DNA from: Pseudonocardia nematodicida
GTDB taxonomy: Bacteria > Actinomycetota > Actinomycetes > Mycobacteriales > Pseudonocardiaceae
Assembly: GCF_040105385.1 (NCBI RefSeq)
Contig: NZ_JBEDNQ010000001.1
Coordinates: 124,001-188,000 of the forward strand
DNA: 64,000 nucleotides
Direction of reading: 5' to 3'
Part shown: positions 59,379 to 64,000 of the stretch, piece by piece
Numbering within the stretch: position 1 is the stretch's first letter
Layout of the letters: every line of letters starts with the position of its first letter
Notes under the pieces: generated by a model
Told to the model about the DNA's origin: nothing
The model's database searches: none
What the model saw: the letters and a program-made list of their open reading frames with translations, nothing else
Position numbers and translations under genes: made by a program

Positions 59379-60335
59379 TCACAGATCGAGCTCCAGCCGC
59401 GGGCCGAGCGAGCGCGAGACGCACACCATCATGCAGGTGTTCTCCCCCCGCTCCTGCGGCGTCAGGACGTGGTCGCGGTGGTCGGGTTAGCCCGCGAGGA
59501 CCTTCGTCTCGCAGCTTCCGCAGATCCCTTCCCGGCAGTCGCTGAGCACGTCCACGCCGGCGTCGAGCAGGCTGTCCAGCAGCGAGCCCCCGGCCGGGAC
59601 GGTGACCTCCCTGCCGGAGCGGGCCAGCCGGACCAGGAAGGAACCGGACTCGGCGTCGGGGTCCGCCTCGGGCGCGCGGAAGAGCTCGTAGCGCAGCCGG
59701 TCCGGGTGCCCGGCCAGCAGCTCCCGGGCCTCGTCGATCATCGCGGCGGGCCCGCAGACGTAGACGACGGCGCCGTCGGGCAGGTCGGCGAGCAGCCCGG
59801 CGAGGGCGGGCCGGCCGGTCTCGGCCGTCAGGTGCACCCGGGCGCCGGGCTCGCGCAGCACGGCCCGGTCCAGGAACGGCGTGGACTCCCGGGTGCGGCC
59901 GACGTAGTGCAGCCGCCAGCGGCCACCGTCCGCGGCGACCCGGGCGACCATCGGCAGCAGCGGGGTGATGCCGATGCCGCCGGCGACGAACACGTGCTCC
60001 GGCGCGTCGGCCAGGGCGAAGGCGCTGCGCGGGTCACCGACCCGCAGCACCGACCCGGGACGGACGACGGTGTGCACGTGCGCGGAGCCACCGCGGCCCG
60101 CCTCGTCGTGCCGGACCGCGATCTCCCAGTACGGCGCCGCGGGGTCGCCGCACAGCGAGTACTGCCGGGTCGAGCCGTCGGGCAGCTCGAGGTCGACGTG
60201 CGCCCCGGGCTCCCACGACGGCAGCGTGGCCGCCGGGTCGAGCGGAGTGAGACGCAGCGAGAGCACCCCGTCCGCCTCGTGGGTCATGGCCCGGACCCGC
60301 AGCTCGCGCCGGGCCGCCTGGGCGGGAGCGGCCAT
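59379..60335 (-). pseudogene. phthalate dioxygenase-type reductase interrupted by an in-frame TAA
   Basis: The frame starts at the ATG at 60335 and encodes a three-domain reductase: the FMN motif RQYSL, the NAD motif GGIGITPLLPM and a C-terminal [2Fe-2S] ferredoxin with C267, C272 and C275 (DCREGICGSC). A TAA at 59489-59487 stops it after 282 codons. Without that codon the same frame continues for 35 residues (PDHRDHVL...ENTCMMVCVSRS...LELDL) to a TGA at 59379, which is exactly the missing end, with the fourth cluster Cys (C305). A single GAA-to-TAA change would explain it. The truncated protein probably cannot hold its iron-sulfur cluster. A sequencing error is the main alternative. Confidence 0.85.
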
Positions 60336-62332
60336 CAGTGGCAGCACCCGTCGTCGTGCGCGGGCTCGGGGGCCGGCAGGTCGAGCGAGGGGTTGCGGTC
60401 GAAGAAGCCGTCCGGCTCGAGCTTCATCCCGATGCGGTGCACGGCCATGATCGGCCACTCCTCGGGCCGCGGGTCGTGGTGCACGCCGACGACCGGCCAG
60501 AGCACCAGCTCGGCCCCGTCCAGCGAGCGGTCGGCCTGCTGCCACACGTGCACGCCGTCGTCACCCAGCGGGCCCTGGTTCGGGTACTCGCCGGCGATGA
60601 AGCGCTCGTCGGCGGCGTAGGAGGTGGCCCACAGCTGGCGGGAGACGAACGGCGCCTTGCGCTCCACGACGCTGCCGGGGGCGGCGAACAGCCGGGTGGT
60701 GTTCGGCAGGACCAGCCGGTAACCGGTCGGGTCGCCGAAGCGGTTGGTCCCCTCGGTGCTCTCGACCAGCCAGTGCACCGCACGCGAGGCGTCGGAGCTG
60801 CGGGCGCCCTCGGCCTCGGACCGGACCGGGGTGGCGACCATCCGGCAGGCGTTGCCGTAGGGATTGAGCTCGGGGTCCGGGTCGACCTCGGCGTGGATCT
60901 CGCTGAGCCGGTTGCGGGGCCCGTCCACCGCGGTGTCCAGGCGCAGCCCGAAGTAGTGCTGGTGGTTCGAGGCCTGCACGTCGGCCCCGACCCGGCGGCC
61001 GTGCCGCGCGGTCCGCCCCGGCTCGATCCCGGTGACCGACATGATGCCGGTCAGCTTGATCTCCAGGTCGATCGTGCCGTCCTGGTGGAAGGACCAGTAG
61101 AAGCCGTAGTCGTAGTTGGCGACGGTCGCGAAGAAGGAGACGACCATCTTCCGGCTGCGGCGGACGTCGGCCTCGCCGGTGCGGGTGTTGACGTGCTTCC
61201 AGAGGATCGAGGCGTCCTCCTCGTGCAGACAGACCGCGTTGCGCACGGTGCGCGGCTCGCCGTGCCCGTTCAGCACGGCCGCGTCGAGGTAGCGGATCTC
61301 GCCGAGGCAGTCACAGCCCAGGGCCAGCGACGCGGTCAGCGGCCCGGCGCCGTACTCACCCCAGTCGAAGAAGTTCTTGCGGTACGCGGTCGGGTCCGGG
61401 TCGAGGTAGGGCACGTACATCTCGTTGATCGAGGCGCGGCGCAGCACGGTGCGCTCGCGGTCGCCGTCGAGGTAGCGCACGTCGTGCAGCACCATGCCCT
61501 CGCGGTGGGTGAAGCCGACCCGGAAGGACCAGTTCTGCCAGCGCACCAGGTGCCCGTCGACGGTGAAGCCGGGCCCGTCGGGCTGGATGATCTCCAGCGG
61601 GGCGATGTCGCGGTCCGGGCCCCAGGTGCCGGAGCGGTAGTTCCCGGCCTCGGTGGTCGGGGTCCGGGCGCCGTGGTCCTCGATCCGCAGGACCTCGAAG
61701 GTCTCCATGTCGACGATCGGGACCAGCCCGGCGACCGGGCGCGCGTAGCCGTTGTCGTCCTCGGTCTCGCGGTGCCAGACCGCGCCCCAGGACAGCCGGC
61801 GTCCGGCGAACTCGGGCGGCTCGAAGCCGGTGATCGACTCCGGGTCGACCCACACCAGCGACGGGTCGGTGATGCCGCGCCGGGCCAGAGCCTCGCGCAT
61901 CCCCGGGTGCTGCCGGCAGGCCTGCGCCATCATCCGGGCCTCCTCGCTGGAGATGCCGGGCCGGCGGGCGTCCACCGGGGTCCAGGTCTCCAGTGACGCG
62001 GGCCGGTCGGCGCCGGAGGTCCAGCCGGTGACCTCCCAGGCCTCGTGCGCGTCAGGGTTCATGACGACCGCGCGCACCGGCCGGCCGTATCCGGCGGCCA
62101 GGTCGCGGGCGCGGTCCTCGTCGACCGACACGCCCCAGAACCGGGGCCGGGCCCCGATCCGGTCGTCGGCCCTGAGCAGCGCGACCACCTCGGAGATCTC
62201 GGACTCGGCCAGTGGTTCGGTCCAGTGCCGTTCCGTCGGGGACGGCGGGGTCTGCCGGCCGTACCGCGGGGCGGCGGACCCCGGAACGGCGGGCTCCGGG
62301 CCGGTCGCTGCCGCGTCCTCGATCACGCTCAT
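60335..62332 (-). CDS. copper-containing primary amine oxidase
   Basis: A 665-residue enzyme that oxidises primary amines to aldehydes, ammonia and hydrogen peroxide. Y407 in the motif NYDY (406-409) is the precursor of the topaquinone cofactor. The copper ligands H457 and H459 (NHQHYFG) and H632 (IMAVHRIGM) are present, as is the catalytic base region (YLDPDPTAYRKNFFDWGEYG). No signal peptide is seen, so it is cytoplasmic. It is the first gene of the unit; its stop overlaps the reductase start by one base (TGATG). The promoter region carries a nearly perfect inverted repeat. Confidence 0.95.
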   Translation of the reverse strand: MSVIEDAAATGPEPAVPGSAAPRYGRQTPPSPTERHWTEPLAESEISEVVALLRADDRIGARPRFWGVSVDEDRARDLAAGYGRPVRAVVMNPDAHEAWEVTGWTSGADRPASLETWTPVDARRPGISSEEARMMAQACRQHPGMREALARRGITDPSLVWVDPESITGFEPPEFAGRRLSWGAVWHRETEDDNGYARPVAGLVPIVDMETFEVLRIEDHGARTPTTEAGNYRSGTWGPDRDIAPLEIIQPDGPGFTVDGHLVRWQNWSFRVGFTHREGMVLHDVRYLDGDRERTVLRRASINEMYVPYLDPDPTAYRKNFFDWGEYGAGPLTASLALGCDCLGEIRYLDAAVLNGHGEPRTVRNAVCLHEEDASILWKHVNTRTGEADVRRSRKMVVSFFATVANYDYGFYWSFHQDGTIDLEIKLTGIMSVTGIEPGRTARHGRRVGADVQASNHQHYFGLRLDTAVDGPRNRLSEIHAEVDPDPELNPYGNACRMVATPVRSEAEGARSSDASRAVHWLVESTEGTNRFGDPTGYRLVLPNTTRLFAAPGSVVERKAPFVSRQLWATSYAADERFIAGEYPNQGPLGDDGVHVWQQADRSLDGAELVLWPVVGVHHDPRPEEWPIMAVHRIGMKLEPDGFFDRNPSLDLPAPEPAHDDGCCH

Positions 62333-62390
62333 CGGGTCGGTCCTCCTCTGCGGCGGGTCGCGGGACGGGTTCCCGCGACCAGGGGCCAGG

Positions 62391-62425
62391 TTTCGTATCC
62401 ATCATGGCCTAGAATGGATCCGAAA
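62391..62425. promoter_or_regulatory. inverted repeat between amine oxidase and GntR genes
   Basis: TTTCGTATCCAT (62391-62402) is matched by ATGGATCCGAAA (62414-62425), 11 of 12 bases complementary, with an 11-base spacer. A third copy, TTTCGGGTCCAT, lies at 62533-62544, and GATCCAC occurs at 62475-62481 and 62496-62502, 21 bases apart. These are candidate operators for the adjacent GntR protein, which would control the amine oxidase unit and itself. Confidence 0.65.
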
Positions 62426-62595
62426 CGGAAGGCCGGTGGACGAAGTCGAGGTCACAGGGCATGCCGGATGTCCAGATCCACGTCGCAGTGGGTCGGATCC
62501 ACTTCGGCTCATGTCGCACTCGTGAGCTATCGTTTCGGGTCCATCGGCGCGGTGCCGCCGACCTGTGACGGCACTGTCGACGAAGGGGACGGGGC

Positions 62596-63339
62596 ATGAG
62601 CCGGCGTACACCGGAGACGAACACGACCGCAGCGGCGCCGGGGGATGCCGGGCCGCCCGGGTCGGGCTCGACGCTGGTCGACGACCTGGCCGCCCGGATC
62701 CGGGACATGATCATGGGCGGGGAGATCCCGATCGGGGGGCAGCTGCGCCAGGCCGAGCTCGCGACCACCTTCGGGGTGAGCCGGACCCCGATCCGTGAGG
62801 CGATCCGGCAACTGCAGAACGGCGGCCTGATCGCGGTCCATCCGCACCGCGGCGCCGTCGTCCGGGTGCCGGCGCCGTGGGAGGTCCGGGAGGCCTACGA
62901 GGTCCGGGCCGAGCTCGAGGCGCTCGCCGCCCGCCGCGCGGTCGCCCGCATCACCCGCGAGCAGCTCGACGCGCTCGAGCACGACAACCGGGAGATGTAC
63001 GAGCAGTCCGCCGCGCAGGGCGAGGGCCGGACCCCGGTGCACCGCGCTGCCAACGACGCGTTCCACACGCTGATCGCCGGGGTCTCGGGCAACGCCCGGC
63101 TGACCCGCTCCATCGAGGAGATCAACGGCGCGTTCCCGCGCAACGTCTCCTCCCAGCTGATCGTCGACGACAGCCGGCACCGGGACGAGAACTTCGCCGA
63201 GCACGAGCGCATCGTCGCCGCGCTGCGCACCGGCGACGCCGACGCCGCGGCCGCCGAGATGCGCTCGCACGTGATCGCCGCCGGGGACGCGCTGGCACGC
63301 TGGTACGAGCAGCGCTCCTCGACCGTCTTCGTCGGCTGA
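62596..63339 (+). CDS. GntR-family (FCD) transcriptional regulator
   Basis: A 247-residue regulator. The winged helix is LAARIRDMIMGGEIPIGGQLRQAELATTFGVSRTPIREAIRQLQNGGLI, and from about residue 100 the all-helical FCD ligand-binding domain follows, with metal-binding-type residues in NDAFHTLIAG, ENFAEHERIVAAL and MRSHVIAAG. The ATG follows AAGGGG. It is divergent from the copper amine oxidase and probably represses it until a substrate binds. Confidence 0.92.
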   Translation: MSRRTPETNTTAAAPGDAGPPGSGSTLVDDLAARIRDMIMGGEIPIGGQLRQAELATTFGVSRTPIREAIRQLQNGGLIAVHPHRGAVVRVPAPWEVREAYEVRAELEALAARRAVARITREQLDALEHDNREMYEQSAAQGEGRTPVHRAANDAFHTLIAGVSGNARLTRSIEEINGAFPRNVSSQLIVDDSRHRDENFAEHERIVAALRTGDADAAAAEMRSHVIAAGDALARWYEQRSSTVFVG

Positions 63340-63404
63340 GTCGCGATCGGCCGGGTCCTGGTCGGCCGAACGGCGTCCTCCGGCAGGCCCGGGAACTCCC
63401 CGGG

Positions 63405-64000
63405 TCATGGTGCGGGCAGGCGGCGGGTCACGCCGATGAACTCCAGGTCCGGGCGCTCGACCCCGGTGCACAGGTCGGCGGCGGCCTCGCCGACGGCGGG
63501 CCCGAACTTGAACCCGTGCCCCGAGCACGCCGCCGCGACGACCACCTGCGGGGAGGCCGGCAGCGCCCCGATGACGAACCGGCGGTCCGCGGTCATCGTG
63601 TAGAGGCAGGCGGTGGCGTCGGCGACGTCGTGGGACGGGTCGGCCGCGGCCCCGGGCACGTGCCGGGCCATCAGCGCGCACATCCGGGCGAGCTCGTCCG
63701 GGCCGACCGGGTCGACCGGGCGCTCGGGATCCCAGGGTTGCTCGGTGTCGGTGCCGGCCTTGTACCCGCTGCCGGCCACATCGGGCAGGCCGAACATCAG
63801 GCCGTCGGGGCGGTGCACCGAGAAGGCGGGCAGCGACGGGGGTGCGGCGACCGGTGGGCCCGGGCGCAACGTGACGGTGAGGATCCGCCAGGTCGTGAAC
63901 ACCCCGGCGAGCTCGGGTGCCAGCTCGGGGACCCAGCCCGCGGTGGCGACGACCAGCCGGCGGGCCCGCACGGTCCGCTTCCCGGTGACGACCACGACGC
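63405..64000 (-). CDS. FAD-dependent amine oxidoreductase, sarcosine oxidase-like, C-terminal part
   Basis: The reading frame is open to the right window edge, so the FAD-binding N-terminus is missing. The visible 198 codons match the second half of the sarcosine oxidase/SolA family: VVATAGWVPELAPEL, then the covalent-FAD site ATACLYTMTADRRFVIG and the end ACSGHGFKFGPAVGEAAADL. It converges on the GntR gene. A complete protein of the same family is encoded at 14756-15994. Confidence 0.85.
   Translation of the reverse strand, partial: VVVVTGKRTVRARRLVVATAGWVPELAPELAGVFTTWRILTVTLRPGPPVAAPPSLPAFSVHRPDGLMFGLPDVAGSGYKAGTDTEQPWDPERPVDPVGPDELARMCALMARHVPGAAADPSHDVADATACLYTMTADRRFVIGALPASPQVVVAAACSGHGFKFGPAVGEAAADLCTGVERPDLEFIGVTRRLPAP

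Noticed and set aside
59379..59486. A separate small gene after the reductase stop
   Set aside because: The 35 codons continue the reductase frame and match its expected C-terminus; there is no start or ribosome site of their own.
1..64000. Mobile elements, CRISPR arrays, tRNA or rRNA genes
   Set aside because: I saw no transposase or integrase, no regularly spaced repeats and no tRNA-like or rRNA-like stretches on reading through the window; a covariance search would be decisive.

Overview
The window is very GC-rich, uses many GTG starts, and is packed with actinobacterial gene types (LytR-CpsA-Psr protein, actinobacterial HNH endonuclease, many ABC importers, IclR, GntR, PucR and LacI regulators). 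It looks like the chromosome of an actinomycete, plausibly Pseudonocardia or a relative; that placement is inferred from gene content and codon use, not from a marker gene. I found no tRNA, rRNA, CRISPR array, phage gene or insertion sequence. There are 59 protein genes: two run off the window edges and one is interrupted by an in-frame stop. No gap without a gene exceeds 300 bases.

Layout. (A) 1-4000: end of a LacI-type regulator, converging with two short-chain dehydrogenases, an MFS importer and a 2,4'-dihydroxyacetophenone-dioxygenase-like cupin; a 25-base perfect palindrome sits at their promoter. (B) 4183-16778: a PucR-type regulator with a leftward operon for a peptide-type ABC importer (including a permease-ATPase fusion), a YtcJ-like amidohydrolase and a CaiB CoA-transferase, and a rightward set with an M19 dipeptidase-like protein, a sarcosine-oxidase-like flavoenzyme and an unknown protein. 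(C) 16842-32495: an IclR regulator between two divergent units. Leftward are two DUF6282 metallohydrolase-like paralogues bracketing both subunits of a 3-oxoacid CoA-transferase, a 3-hydroxyisobutyryl-CoA-hydrolase-like protein, methylmalonate-semialdehyde dehydrogenase, an iron alcohol dehydrogenase, a beta-keto acid cleavage enzyme, an HpcH-type aldolase and a cupin. Rightward are a complete PotABCD-like importer and a dihydroorotate-dehydrogenase-like flavoprotein. (D) 32492-42068: a LuxR-type protein with a degenerate receiver, small Cys-rich proteins, an HNH nuclease, an LCP protein, deoxysugar-type genes (RmlC-like, two C-methyltransferase-like proteins, glucose-1-phosphate cytidylyltransferase), and a TetR/DUF418 pair. 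(E) 42326-53690: a TauE/SafE transporter, then an 11-gene leftward unit: Dpp-type importer, alpha/beta hydrolase, amidohydrolase, cytidine-deaminase-like, creatininase-like, cyclase-like and gamma-glutamyltransferase-like proteins. (F) 53949-62332: copper amine oxidase, a phthalate-dioxygenase-reductase-type protein broken by a stop codon, a Rieske oxygenase, a glutamine-synthetase-like ligase, a lactonase-like metallo-beta-lactamase-fold protein and a second YtcJ-like amidohydrolase, with a divergent GntR/FCD regulator. (G) 63405-64000: part of another sarcosine-oxidase-like protein.

How the parts fit. Almost every catabolic block pairs one importer with one regulator and a set of amide- or amine-processing enzymes, often with 1-4 base stop/start overlaps, so they are probably translationally coupled operons. 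Blocks E and F share a TGGATCC-type motif in both control regions, which suggests that the GntR protein controls an amine/amide pathway of about 19 kb. Block C reads as a coherent route from a beta-keto acid through CoA-esters to 3-hydroxyisobutyrate or 3-hydroxypropionate, a semialdehyde and then propionyl- or acetyl-CoA. Substrates cannot be named from sequence alone.
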